34,663 nt of DNA, taken from contig WHSZ01000063.1 of the NCBI GenBank assembly GCA_009379845.1, forward strand, positions 1-34,663, read 5' to 3'. The notes under the pieces were generated by a model. The model was not told the DNA's origin. It saw only the letters and a program-made list of their open reading frames with translations, and searched no databases. Below, one piece after another: positions 22,732-30,121 of the stretch (its first letter is position 1; each line of letters opens with the position of its first letter). Source of the DNA: Pseudonocardiaceae bacterium (GTDB lineage Bacteria > Actinomycetota > Actinomycetes > Mycobacteriales > Pseudonocardiaceae). The position numbers and the translations under genes were made by a program.

Positions 22732-24074
22732 GACACCCCTTTCGCACGGCGGTACGCGGCGAGCGCGCGTTCGGTGAAGGTTGTCGCACTGCCAAGGTAT
22801 CCGGCCGGGTCGAGTAGTTCCCCGATCCGTGCGCGGCTGAGTTGCCCGCCCACTACGGGGTCGGCGGCAAGCAGGTCCCCGAGCTCGCCCTCGCCGCTCG
22901 CCACCCGCTGGCAGCATGCGGAAACCGCGTCGTGCGCCTCGAGACGGCCGAGAATTGGCGCCAGCTCGGTTGTCACCCGCTCGGCGAGCAGCAGGCCACC
23001 GGTGTGCTCCAGGTTTTCCCGCATCCGATCCGGGTTCACCCGAAGCCGCCGCACACTCGTTCGCAACCAGGACACCGCGGATCCGGTGCTGCGCAACAAC
23101 TCGTTGAACGGCCGCCACTCCGCGTGCCAGGCGCCGGCGGCACGTTGATGCTCGTGCGCCATCGCGTCCAGCAGGGTCGTCACGAGGCCGGGTGCCTGCC
23201 GGGCGGACGCGATCGCGGCGATCGCGGCGACCGGGTTGCGCTTGTGCGGCATGGTCGAAGAGCCACCACTACCCGGCGGTCCCTCTTCGCTGAGTTCGGC
23301 GATCTCGGTCTGCCCTAACAAGACGATGTCACCGGCGATCTTCCGCACCACGCCACAGGTTTCGCCGAGCGCACCGGCGAGTTCGGCTACCCGGCTGCGC
23401 TCGGTGTGCCACGGCAGGGTGGGTTCGGACAACCCGAGTCTGCGCGCGATCGCGGCAAGCACCTTGGTGCCGTCCTGGCCAAGCGAGGCCAACGTGCCGG
23501 TGGCGCCGCCGAGCTGCACGGCCAGCCGATCGCGTACCTCGGTCAGCCGGCGAGCGCTCGCGTCCAGCCCGGACAGCCAACCGGCCGCGGTGAACCCGAA
23601 CGTCACCGGCGTCGCGTGCTGTTCGAGCGTCCGTCCAACTTGGACCGTGTCAAGATGGTCTTCGGCAAGCGCCGCGACGCTTCCCGCGCACTCGTCCAAT
23701 TCGGACAGTAACGCGCCGAGTGCACGGTCGGCGATCAGCATCGCCGCGCTGTCCACCACGTCCTGGCTGGTGGCTCCGCGGTGCACGTGACGCCCAGCCG
23801 CACCGCCGACGCGCTCGGTCAGGGCCCGCACCAGCGGCGCGGCTGGGTTGCCGACACCCCGCGACTGCTCGGCGATCTCCGCGACGTCGTAGTACGACGC
23901 CGAGCACGCTTCGGCGATCCGGTCGGCTTCCTCGGTGTCCAGCAGGCCAACTTCGGCCTGCGAGCTCGCCAGCGCGCCCTCGACGTCCAGCATGGCTTGC
24001 AGCCAGGCTTCGTCGTTCACCAGCGCGCGCACCGGCCCGGCGGCAAGCACCCGAGAGAAGAGTTCGTCAGACAT
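22728..24074 (-). CDS. pcaB: 3-carboxy-cis,cis-muconate cycloisomerase
   Basis: This 448-aa member of the fumarase/aspartase superfamily has the signature GSSTMPHKRNP and the GATSQDVVDSAAM and RTLEQHATPVTFG blocks expected of PcaB. It cyclises beta-carboxymuconate, the product of PcaGH, to gamma-carboxymuconolactone. ATG 24074 lies 8 bp inside the 3' end of pcaG. The open frame upstream of it is a continuation through pcaG and is discarded. Length is near the family norm (about 450). Confidence 0.95.
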   Translation of the reverse strand: MSDELFSRVLAAGPVRALVNDEAWLQAMLDVEGALASSQAEVGLLDTEEADRIAEACSASYYDVAEIAEQSRGVGNPAAPLVRALTERVGGAAGRHVHRGATSQDVVDSAAMLIADRALGALLSELDECAGSVAALAEDHLDTVQVGRTLEQHATPVTFGFTAAGWLSGLDASARRLTEVRDRLAVQLGGATGTLASLGQDGTKVLAAIARRLGLSEPTLPWHTERSRVAELAGALGETCGVVRKIAGDIVLLGQTEIAELSEEGPPGSGGSSTMPHKRNPVAAIAAIASARQAPGLVTTLLDAMAHEHQRAAGAWHAEWRPFNELLRSTGSAVSWLRTSVRRLRVNPDRMRENLEHTGGLLLAERVTTELAPILGRLEAHDAVSACCQRVASGEGELGDLLAADPVVGGQLSRARIGELLDPAGYLGSATTFTERALAAYRRAKGVS

Positions 24075-24612
24075 CAAAGAATACGGTTTCACCTTCGCCT
24101 TGCAGGCGCACGTCGAAGCGGTAACCGCCGTCCACCGGTTCGGCGAGCAACGTTCCCCTGCGCTCCTCCGGCACCGTGGCCAGCACCGGGTCGGCCGCGT
24201 TCGCCTCGGCGTTGTCCGGGAAGTAGATCCGGGTGACCACCCGATGCAGCAAGCCGCGGGCGAGCACCGAAACGTTGATGTGCGGTGCCTGCCGCACACC
24301 GTTCTGGCCAGGGATCGCGCCGGGCAGCTGGGTCAGGATCGCGTAGTTGCCTTCCGGATCGGTCGGGCAGCGGCCAAAGCCGCGGAATCCGGGGGCCGCG
24401 CCCCGCGGGTCGTCCGGGTGATCGAACCGGCCCTGCGGGTCGGCCTGCCAGGTCTCCACGAGGCCATCCGGGATCGGCTCGCCGGCTCCATCGGTCACCA
24501 CGCCACGGATCCACACCGCGCCGGGCGTGCCGTCCGGAACGACGAACGGCCCGTCTTCCCACGGCAACACGATGGACAGGAACGGACCAACGGTTTGCGA
24601 TGGCGTACTCAT
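24067..24612 (-). CDS. pcaG: Protocatechuate 3,4-dioxygenase alpha subunit
   Basis: This 181-aa intradiol dioxygenase subunit has TVGPFLSIVLPW at the start, IPDGLVETWQADPQGRFDHP, GFGRCPTDPEGNYAI and RQAPHINVSVLARGLLHRV. The alpha subunit lacks the full iron ligand set and packs against PcaH to form the active site. ATG 24612 overlaps the pcaH stop as ATGA. Order pcaH-pcaG is the usual one. Confidence 0.96.
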   Translation of the reverse strand: MSTPSQTVGPFLSIVLPWEDGPFVVPDGTPGAVWIRGVVTDGAGEPIPDGLVETWQADPQGRFDHPDDPRGAAPGFRGFGRCPTDPEGNYAILTQLPGAIPGQNGVRQAPHINVSVLARGLLHRVVTRIYFPDNAEANAADPVLATVPEERRGTLLAEPVDGGYRFDVRLQGEGETVFFDV

Positions 24613-25367
24613 TCGTCCTCATCCTCATCGTTCTCGAACGGGGTGGCTTCGCGGCCACGCAGCACGATGTCGAACTCGAAGCCCAGCGCCCAGTGATCGG
24701 TTGTGCGGTCCATGTCGAAGCGCGAGATCATCCGCTGCCGTGCGGCCGGGTCGGGCACCGAGTTGAAGATCGGGTCCTGGAAGAACAGCGGATCGTCCGG
24801 GAAATACATCTGGGTGACAAGCCGCTGCGTGAACGCGCGTCCGAACACCGAGAAGTGAATGTGCGCGGGGCGCCAGGCGTTGTCGTGGTTTCCCCACGGG
24901 TAGGCGCCCGGCTTGATGGTGGTGAACTCGTAGCGACCGTCGGAGTCGGTGAGCGTGCGGCCGGCGCCGTCGAAGTTCGGGTCAAGCGGGCTCGGCCACC
25001 GATCGCCGGTGTGCCGGTAGCGGCCGCCCGCGTTGGCCTGCCAGATCTCCACCAGCGAGTTCGGCACCGGGCGGCCGTCGCCGTCCAGCAGCCTGCCGTG
25101 CACGATGATCCGCTGACCCTGCGGCTCGCCGGCGTGCTGCCTCGTGAGGTCGTTGTCGAGCTCACCGATCCTCCCCTCGCCGAGCACCGGCCCTGTCACC
25201 TCGGTCAGCATGTGCGGCAATAGCACCAGCGGCTGTTTGGGGTGCCGCAGCCGGGTGGACTTGTAGTCGGCGAAGTTCAGCGAAGGGTGCGTGCCGTCCG
25301 GGTCGTTGCGGTAGCCGGGCAGCTCACTGAGCGCGGTATCCGGCGTCGCGGTTTTCGATGGGTTCAC
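24609..25367 (-). CDS. pcaH: Protocatechuate 3,4-dioxygenase beta subunit
   Basis: This 252-aa subunit carries the Fe(III) ligands of intradiol dioxygenases: Tyr117 (GRYRHTG), Tyr156 (PGAYPW) and the pair His169/His171 (RPAHIHFS), spaced as in the Pseudomonas enzyme. It cleaves protocatechuate between its two hydroxyls to beta-carboxymuconate. The start is GTG 25367, preceded by GAGGAG. The ribosome site is duplicated by an 11-bp tandem repeat. The C-terminus is very acidic (ENDEDEDE). A gap of 33 bp from pcaF is the widest in the pcaI-to-pcaC stretch. Confidence 0.96.
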   Translation of the reverse strand: MNPSKTATPDTALSELPGYRNDPDGTHPSLNFADYKSTRLRHPKQPLVLLPHMLTEVTGPVLGEGRIGELDNDLTRQHAGEPQGQRIIVHGRLLDGDGRPVPNSLVEIWQANAGGRYRHTGDRWPSPLDPNFDGAGRTLTDSDGRYEFTTIKPGAYPWGNHDNAWRPAHIHFSVFGRAFTQRLVTQMYFPDDPLFFQDPIFNSVPDPAARQRMISRFDMDRTTDHWALGFEFDIVLRGREATPFENDEDEDE

Positions 25368-25369
25368 GA

Positions 25370-25391
25370 TGACTCCTCACTGACTCCTCAC
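25370..25391 (-). repeat. Tandem 11-bp duplication with two ribosome sites before pcaH
   Basis: TGACTCCTCAC occurs twice in direct succession (25370-25380, 25381-25391). On the coding strand each copy reads GTGAGGAGTCA and supplies a GAGGAG. The copy nearer the GTG has proper spacing; the other would be about 11 bases too far. Confidence 0.8.
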
Positions 25392-25400
25392 TCCCGTGAG

Positions 25401-26576
25401 TTAGGCCTCCAGCACGACGGCAAGTCCCTGGCCAACGCCGATGCAGATCGCCGCAAGACCCCAGCCGCCGCCACGACGGCGTAGTTCGTGCGCGAGCGCA
25501 CCGAGGATGCGCCCGCCCGAGGCACCGAGCGGGTGCCCGATCGCGATCGCACCACCGTTCGGGTTCAAGATCTTCGGATCCAGCTCCGGCCAATCCGCCA
25601 GGCAGGCAAGCGACTGCGCCGCGAACGCCTCATTCAACTCAACCACGGACAGGTCTGCCCAGCCGATTTCCGCCTGTTGCAAGGCTTTCTCGGCCGCCCG
25701 CACCGGGCCGATACCGAACATGTCGGGATCGACGCCGGCCGCGCCGCGCCCCGCGATACGGGCCAGCGGCTCGGTGCCGAGCTTCGCGGCCGCACCGGAG
25801 TCGCCGAGCAGCACCGCGGACGCGCCGTCGTTCAGCGGCGAGGAATTGCCCGCGGTCACCGTGCCGTCCGCCCGGAAAACCGGCTTGAGCTTGGCGAGTG
25901 CGGCCATGCTGGAATCCGCACGGATCCCCTCGTCCCGCTCGAGTTCGACACCGTCAAGGCCGACGACGTGCGTGTCGTAGAAGCCTTCGTCCCACGCCCG
26001 CGCGGCGCTGTGATGGCTCCGCATCGCGAACTCGTCCTGGGCTTGCCTGCCGATGCCGTACTTCTCGGCGAGCAGCTCGGTGCTCTCGCCGAGCGAGACC
26101 GTCCACTGCTTCGGCATCGCGGGGTTCACCATCCGCCAGCCGAGCGTGGTGGAATGCAGCGTCTCGTGCCCGCGGGGGTAACCGCGCTCCGGTTTGAGCA
26201 TGACCCACGGCGCGCGGCTCATCGACTCGACGCCGCCGGCGACGGCGAGGCTGGTGTCCCCGAGTGCGATCGAGCGGCTGGCGCCAATCGTGGCGTCCAA
26301 CCCCGAACCGCACAGCCTGTTCACCGTCGATCCGGGCACCGAGGTCGGCCATCCGGCCAGCAACGCGGCCATCCGTGCCACGTTCCGGTTGTCCTCACCC
26401 GCGGCGTTCGCGTCACCGAGCACCACCTCGTCAACGTCCGCCGGGTCGAAGTCGGTGCGGTCGGCAAGGGCGCGCAGCATGTGCGCGGCCAGATCATCCG
26501 GTCGGACCTCGGCCAGCGCGCCGCCGTACCGGCCGAACGGGGTGCGCACCGCGTCCAGTACGAATACGTCGGTCAT
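25401..26576 (-). CDS. pcaF: Beta-ketoadipyl-CoA thiolase
   Basis: This 391-aa thiolase has acyl-accepting Cys89 (NRLCGSGLDA), His348 (GHPLGASG) and Cys378 (CIGVGQG), plus VVELNEAFAAQ and NPNGGAIAIGHPLG. It splits beta-ketoadipyl-CoA into succinyl-CoA and acetyl-CoA, the last step of the pathway. Other degradative thiolases share these motifs, so the assignment rests on operon position. Its ATG overlaps the pcaJ stop as TGATG. Confidence 0.93.
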   Translation of the reverse strand: MTDVFVLDAVRTPFGRYGGALAEVRPDDLAAHMLRALADRTDFDPADVDEVVLGDANAAGEDNRNVARMAALLAGWPTSVPGSTVNRLCGSGLDATIGASRSIALGDTSLAVAGGVESMSRAPWVMLKPERGYPRGHETLHSTTLGWRMVNPAMPKQWTVSLGESTELLAEKYGIGRQAQDEFAMRSHHSAARAWDEGFYDTHVVGLDGVELERDEGIRADSSMAALAKLKPVFRADGTVTAGNSSPLNDGASAVLLGDSGAAAKLGTEPLARIAGRGAAGVDPDMFGIGPVRAAEKALQQAEIGWADLSVVELNEAFAAQSLACLADWPELDPKILNPNGGAIAIGHPLGASGGRILGALAHELRRRGGGWGLAAICIGVGQGLAVVLEA

Positions 26577-27340
26577 CAGGGGCTCGCCTCCGTCAACGCG
26601 CGCAGCACGGTCAGCTCCTGTTCGGTTGGTGTCGGGGTCTGGCCAAGATCCTCGGCCACCGCGAGGTCCCAGCCGGTCGCGTCCCGCGCCTCCTCGAGCG
26701 TGGCGCCGGGATGCAGCTCGGTCAGGGTGAGCTCGGCTGTCCGGGGATCGGGGCGGAGCACGCCGAGATCGGTGATCACCAGCGTCGGCCCGGCGCCGGA
26801 CAGGCCGAGCCGCTCGCGCTCGCCGGGACCGGAGCCGTGCCCGACGGATGTGACGAAGTCGAGCTTGCTGGCGAAGGTGCGCCTGCTCTGCCGGACGACG
26901 ATGAACACCTCGCGGCAGGAGGCGGCGATTTCCGGCGCTCCGCCCGCGCCCGGCAGCCGCACCTTCGGATTGTCGTAGTCACCACCGACGATGGTGGTGT
27001 TGATGTTGCCGAACTTGTCCAGCTGGGCGGCGCTGAGGAAGCCCACGTCGATCCGGCCCGGCTGCAGCCAGTAGTTGAACACTTCCGGCACGCCGATCAC
27101 GGCATCCGCGGTTTCGGCGAGCATCCCGTCCCCGATGGAAAGCGGCAGCCGGTCCGGTTTCGCGCCAAGGCAACCGGACTCGTAGATGAGCACCAGGTTC
27201 GGTGCGTGCATCCGCCTGGCAACGTTCGCCGCCGTGCTCGGCAGCCCGATGCCGACGAAACACGAGGCGTCGTCCCGCAACGCGCGGGCCGCCGCGACGC
27301 TCATCATCTCGTCGGCTGTGTGCTCCCGCTGCTCGCTCAT
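26576..27340 (-). CDS. pcaJ: 3-oxoadipate CoA-transferase subunit B
   Basis: This 254-aa class I CoA-transferase beta subunit has catalytic Glu54 in YESGCLGAKP, GVPEVFNYWLQPGRIDVGFL and LPGAGGAPEIA. With PcaI it moves CoA from succinyl-CoA to beta-ketoadipate. At about 254 residues it belongs to the larger CatJ/GctB-like type rather than the short (about 215 aa) PcaJ type. The ATG overlaps the pcaI stop as ATGA. Confidence 0.93.
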   Translation of the reverse strand: MSEQREHTADEMMSVAAARALRDDASCFVGIGLPSTAANVARRMHAPNLVLIYESGCLGAKPDRLPLSIGDGMLAETADAVIGVPEVFNYWLQPGRIDVGFLSAAQLDKFGNINTTIVGGDYDNPKVRLPGAGGAPEIAASCREVFIVVRQSRRTFASKLDFVTSVGHGSGPGERERLGLSGAGPTLVITDLGVLRPDPRTAELTLTELHPGATLEEARDATGWDLAVAEDLGQTPTPTEQELTVLRALTEASP

Positions 27341-28167
27341 GACGCGCTCCCCACCTGCTCGCCCGCCGTGAATACCTGCTCGGCGAGCCAGCGTTCAAAG
27401 GATTCGCGCTCCCGGCTGATCGAGTCCCATTCCTGGTAGTCGTCGTTCACGCGCTCGTAGTAGCCCTGCGCGTAGGACGGCCGCGCCCCGCCGGGTACCT
27501 CCGCGACCAGGCCGACCGCCCAGGTAGGCAGCACCATCCCGCCGGGTTTCGGCTCGAGTTCATCCACGACCTCCTCCACGGTGACCAGGCTGCGCCGCGC
27601 CGCGAGCACCGCTTCCTTCTGGACGCCGGTGATGCCCCACATCTGCACGTTTCCCGCGCGGTCCGCGCGTTGCGCGTGCACGATCGCCACATCCGGGTTG
27701 AGCGCGGGAACCGCGGTCAGCTGCTCCTCGGTGAACGGGCAACGGATTGGCTTGATGTTCGGGGTGTGCTCGGGGAGATCGGTACCGACGTAGCCACGCA
27801 ACACCGCGAACGGCAGCCCGGACGCCCCGGCGACGTAGCGGTTCGCCATCCCCGCGTGGCTGTGTTCTTCGATCTCCAGCGGCCGTGGCCAGGAATTCTC
27901 CACCGCGTCGCGGAACCGGTGCAGGGAACCGACGCCCGGGTTCCCGCCCCAGGAAAAGATCAGCTTGCGCACGCAGCCCGCGCCGATCAGCTGGTCATAG
28001 ATGATGTCCGGGGTCATCCGTGCCAGCGTCAGGTCCCTCCTGCCCTGCCGGATGATCTCGTGACCAGCCGCGACCGGGATCAGGTGGGTGAACCCCTCCA
28101 TCGCCACCAGGTCGCCGTCGCCGACCAGCTCAGCCACGCCCTCCCGGAGCGAGACGATCCGAGCCAT
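27337..28167 (-). CDS. pcaI: 3-oxoadipate CoA-transferase subunit A
   Basis: This 276-aa subunit has VAMEGFTHLIPVAAGHEIIR, MTPDIIYDQLIGAGC, FSWGGNPGVGSLHRFRDAVE and EEHSHAGMANRYVAGASGLP, very like the pseudomonad CatI/PcaI of the large type. It is the first gene of the pca operon. ATG 28167 lies after GAGGGG; GTG 28173, two codons upstream, is possible. Upstream are a good promoter and a candidate PcaR site. Resemblance to glutaconate or IpdA-type transferases is real, but operon content argues for beta-ketoadipate. Confidence 0.94.
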   Translation of the reverse strand: MARIVSLREGVAELVGDGDLVAMEGFTHLIPVAAGHEIIRQGRRDLTLARMTPDIIYDQLIGAGCVRKLIFSWGGNPGVGSLHRFRDAVENSWPRPLEIEEHSHAGMANRYVAGASGLPFAVLRGYVGTDLPEHTPNIKPIRCPFTEEQLTAVPALNPDVAIVHAQRADRAGNVQMWGITGVQKEAVLAARRSLVTVEEVVDELEPKPGGMVLPTWAVGLVAEVPGGARPSYAQGYYERVNDDYQEWDSISRERESFERWLAEQVFTAGEQVGSAS

Positions 28168-28197
28168 ACGCACCCCTCGTTCACATACCGCACACGT

Positions 28198-28239
28198 GTT
28201 CTTGTGTCGAACGTACGACGGGGTGCCGCATCGCGTCAA
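28198..28239 (-). promoter_or_regulatory. pca operon promoter with candidate PcaR operator
   Basis: On the minus strand TTGACG (28239-28234) and TACGTT (28215-28210) are 18 bp apart. GTTC-N7-GAAC (28198-28212) overlaps the -10 and the expected start, where an IclR repressor would block initiation. The leader to ATG 28167 is about 35 nt. Confidence 0.55.
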
Positions 28240-28333
28240 CTGGGGGTCAGTGGAGCCGACTGAAGGACTTCCGCCTCTCCGCAGGCGGCCGCGATACCGC
28301 CAGGATGAACCCGCCGGGGGTAGGAGGTTTGGC

Positions 28334-28603
28334 GTGCGGGACGAGCAGAAGTGGACCGTCGATATCGTGCTCGACAAGCAGAACGGCACAACCCGTGCAC
28401 AGGCGAGATTGCACGCGGAAGACGAGTTGTCCCTGGTGGGAATCGGATTGGCGCGGCGCGGGCCGCATGATTCCGACGTGCCAGAAGTAGAGGCCGAGTT
28501 GGCTGTGGCGCGAGCGCTCGCTGATTTGATCGAGGAACTGATCGAAGCGGCCGCCGCGGATATCGAATCCGCCAGTGTGCGTGCGATGAGAAAGACGGAC
28601 TGA
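28334..28603 (+). CDS. DUF1876 family protein (Rv1738/Rv2632c-like)
   Basis: This 89-aa protein reads KWTVDIVLDKQNGTTRAQARL, then LSLVGIGLARRGP, DVPEVEAELAVARALADL and a C-terminal helix, which is the DUF1876 pattern. Mycobacterial Rv1738 is strongly induced in hypoxia and resembles ribosome-hibernation factors; a similar role here is inference. GTG 28334 has a perfect AGGAGG (28322-28327) at good spacing. Monocistronic, next to a universal stress protein. A weak DosR-like sequence (AGGACTTCCGCCTC, 28264-28277) lies upstream. Confidence 0.87.
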   Translation: MRDEQKWTVDIVLDKQNGTTRAQARLHAEDELSLVGIGLARRGPHDSDVPEVEAELAVARALADLIEELIEAAAADIESASVRAMRKTD

Positions 28604-28633
28604 AGTCAATTAATCACATAGGGGTGCGCTTTC

Positions 28634-28661
28634 TCTGGATCGATGCTCTTCTGGATCGATG
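28634..28661 (+). repeat. Two copies of TCTGGATCGATG
   Basis: The 12-mer occurs at 28634-28645 and 28650-28661 in the non-coding stretch after the DUF1876 gene. I see no function for it. Confidence 0.6.
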
Positions 28662-28675
28662 ATGGCGCGCCGCCC

Positions 28676-28837
28676 TCAGCGCAAAAAAATCGGTGTGGGG
28701 CGGCCGGCGGTGCCAGTCCGGCGGCCCCACACCTCGATGTACCCCTGCTCCGTCTCCGGCCCCGACCGAAAAACGGTGGTACTCCACGCACCCGTCGTCC
28801 CCGAAACGTTGAGTGCGCTCACCGCGGCCGACCCCAA
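28676..28837 (-). CDS. Possible 53-aa ORF ending in a terminator
   Basis: From TTG 28837, four bases after GGAGG (28846-28842), a frame runs to TGA at 28676. It contains LNVSGTTGAWSTTVFRS and PETEQGYIEVWGRRTG. Third positions are mostly G or C, as in coding sequence here. GTG 28822 is a second possible start. The last quarter overlaps the hairpin and T-run of an intrinsic terminator, unusual for a coding end. I do not recognise the protein. It may be a small dormancy-associated peptide, or the region may be a non-coding 3' leader. Confidence 0.3.
   Translation of the reverse strand: MGSAAVSALNVSGTTGAWSTTVFRSGPETEQGYIEVWGRRTGTAGRPTPIFLR
28683..28732 (-). terminator. Canonical intrinsic terminator with T-tract
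   Basis: GTGTGGGGC (28693-28701) pairs with GCCCCACAC (28724-28732), with further inner GC pairing. On the minus strand seven T follow (complement of 28683-28689). T-tract terminators are rare in such high-GC genomes. It ends transcription coming from the universal stress protein gene or from a unit starting in 28838-28995. Confidence 0.85.
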
Positions 28838-28902
28838 GATGCCTCCGCGATTTCGCGAGTGCCTCGCGCAGGAATGAGTATTGTCGAGGGATCCGCAGGG
28901 AG

Positions 28903-28922
28903 CTACGGACCAAAGTCCCCAT
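28903..28922. promoter_or_regulatory. DosR/DevR-like box
   Basis: The site contains CGGACCAAAGTCCC, 12 of 14 bases like the DosR half-palindrome GGGACTWWAGTCCC, with perfect GGAC/GTCC arms. It lies 66 bp upstream of the possible 53-aa ORF and 73 bp past the stress-protein stop. Confidence 0.45.
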
Positions 28923-28995
28923 TGTTGAAGGACGAACTTCCCTGATTGAGGGCTTCGAATTCCGATTCCGGAATGCGGAATCCACTGTGGAGTCC

Positions 28996-29841
28996 TCAGC
29001 GGGCCGTAGCAGAGCGTACCACTGCGACTGGGCACGGTGCCCGGGTGATCAACGCCTGGCTCGTCGAACCGAGCAGCATGCCGGTGAAGCCCCCACGACC
29101 ACGGCTGCCAACCACGATCAGCTGGGCATGTGCGCCGTAATCCAACATGCTGCGCGCGGCGCTGCCCCGCATGACGATCTGATCGACATGGATGTCCGGG
29201 TACTTCTCGTGCCACCGAGCGAACTGCTCGGCGAGCGTCCTTCGCTGTGCTCGGTTGATCGTCGCCGAATCGAACTCCACCTTCGGGCCCTGCCAGACCA
29301 ATTCGACGGTGAACATGCTCCAGACGTGCAGCGCCGCCAGTCCCGTTTCGCGCAGCGACGCCTCCTCGAACGCGAACCCGATGGTTTCCTCGCTCGCCTG
29401 TGAGCCGTCCACTCCGACGATGACCGGCCCGGAGTTCCGGATGCCGCCTTCGCCGGGTTCCGTGCCCCGCACCACGATGACCGGGCATCGAGCGTGCGCC
29501 ACAACGGAGGTGGCCGTGGACCCCAGCAGGCTGGTTATTCCGCCGCTTCCCGCGTAGCCCACCACGACCTGGCTGGCACGCTGGGATTCGAAGATCAGCG
29601 CGGACGAACCGTCGGAGGCCCGTGCGGTGGTGTCCACACCGATCGAGGGAGCTTCCAGCGTGGCTGCCTGCGTGGCATCGCGCAGCCAGCTCCTGGCGTT
29701 GCCGCCGTCGCGATGGCCGGCGACCAGTCGTAGCGGCGCCCCGTGCCGCTCGGCCTGCGCGGCCGCGAAACGTACTGCCTCCAGCGCCGAGGCGGAGCCA
29801 TCCACACCGACCACGACTGGCGCACGACGCTGATCGCGCAT
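28996..29841 (-). CDS. Tandem universal stress protein
   Basis: The 281-aa protein has two UspA domains: residues about 8-130 with VVVGVDGSASALEAV and VGYAGSGGITSLLGSTA, and about 138-280 with VIVGVDGSQASEE and VGSRGRGGFTGMLLGSTSQ. Both keep the G-x2-G-x9-G(S) nucleotide-binding loop, so ATP binding is likely. Tandem proteins of this length are typical of the actinobacterial dormancy regulon. ATG 29841 follows GGAGGT (29851-29846); the ORF limit 29862 is less likely. It is divergent from the histidine kinase gene. Confidence 0.93.
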   Translation of the reverse strand: MRDQRRAPVVVGVDGSASALEAVRFAAAQAERHGAPLRLVAGHRDGGNARSWLRDATQAATLEAPSIGVDTTARASDGSSALIFESQRASQVVVGYAGSGGITSLLGSTATSVVAHARCPVIVVRGTEPGEGGIRNSGPVIVGVDGSQASEETIGFAFEEASLRETGLAALHVWSMFTVELVWQGPKVEFDSATINRAQRRTLAEQFARWHEKYPDIHVDQIVMRGSAARSMLDYGAHAQLIVVGSRGRGGFTGMLLGSTSQALITRAPCPVAVVRSATAR

Positions 29842-29922
29842 GACCACCTCCGGACCTGCCACTGGGTGGTCTCACTATCCGCAACAGGCGGGTTGTCGTT
29901 ACAGGGTCCGGTGACCTCAAGA

Positions 29923-29942
29923 GTGAAGCCTTTGGTCCTCAC
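29923..29942. promoter_or_regulatory. Weak DosR-like site upstream of the stress protein
   Basis: On the minus strand it reads GTGAGGACCAAAGGCTTCAC, an imperfect palindrome sharing GGACCAAAG with the box at 28903. It is about 80 bp upstream of the stress-protein ATG, a normal activator position. Confidence 0.3.
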
Positions 29943-30097
29943 CAGGCGATCGGGGGCCCGGGCCGTCATCGCGAGGCGCGCCGCTGTCTGGCCGATCAGG
30001 TGCTGAAGCGTTCCACGTGCACGCCGAGCAGCCTGTCCCTTGTGGACACCAGCAAGGGCACCGCCCTTCTACCGTCGTTCTCATGCCACCGGCGAAC

Positions 30098-30114
30098 GTA
30101 GCGTGCGCTACCTT
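30098..30114 (+). promoter_or_regulatory. Leaderless promoter with overlapping palindrome
   Basis: TACCTT (30109-30114) ends seven bases before ATG 30122. GTAGCG-TG-CGCTAC (30098-30111) overlaps it and could be an autoregulatory site. The rest of 29842-30121 is a divergent intergenic region without a supported gene. Confidence 0.5.
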
Positions 30115-30121
30115 GCCGCCC

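Noticed and set aside
27337..28167. Glutaconate or steroid-ring (IpdAB-like) CoA-transferase
   Set aside because: The motifs are shared, but the genes head an operon holding every other pca step.
28168..28333. Riboswitch upstream of the DUF1876 gene or pcaI
   Set aside because: No known aptamer core is visible; promoter and operator elements explain the region.
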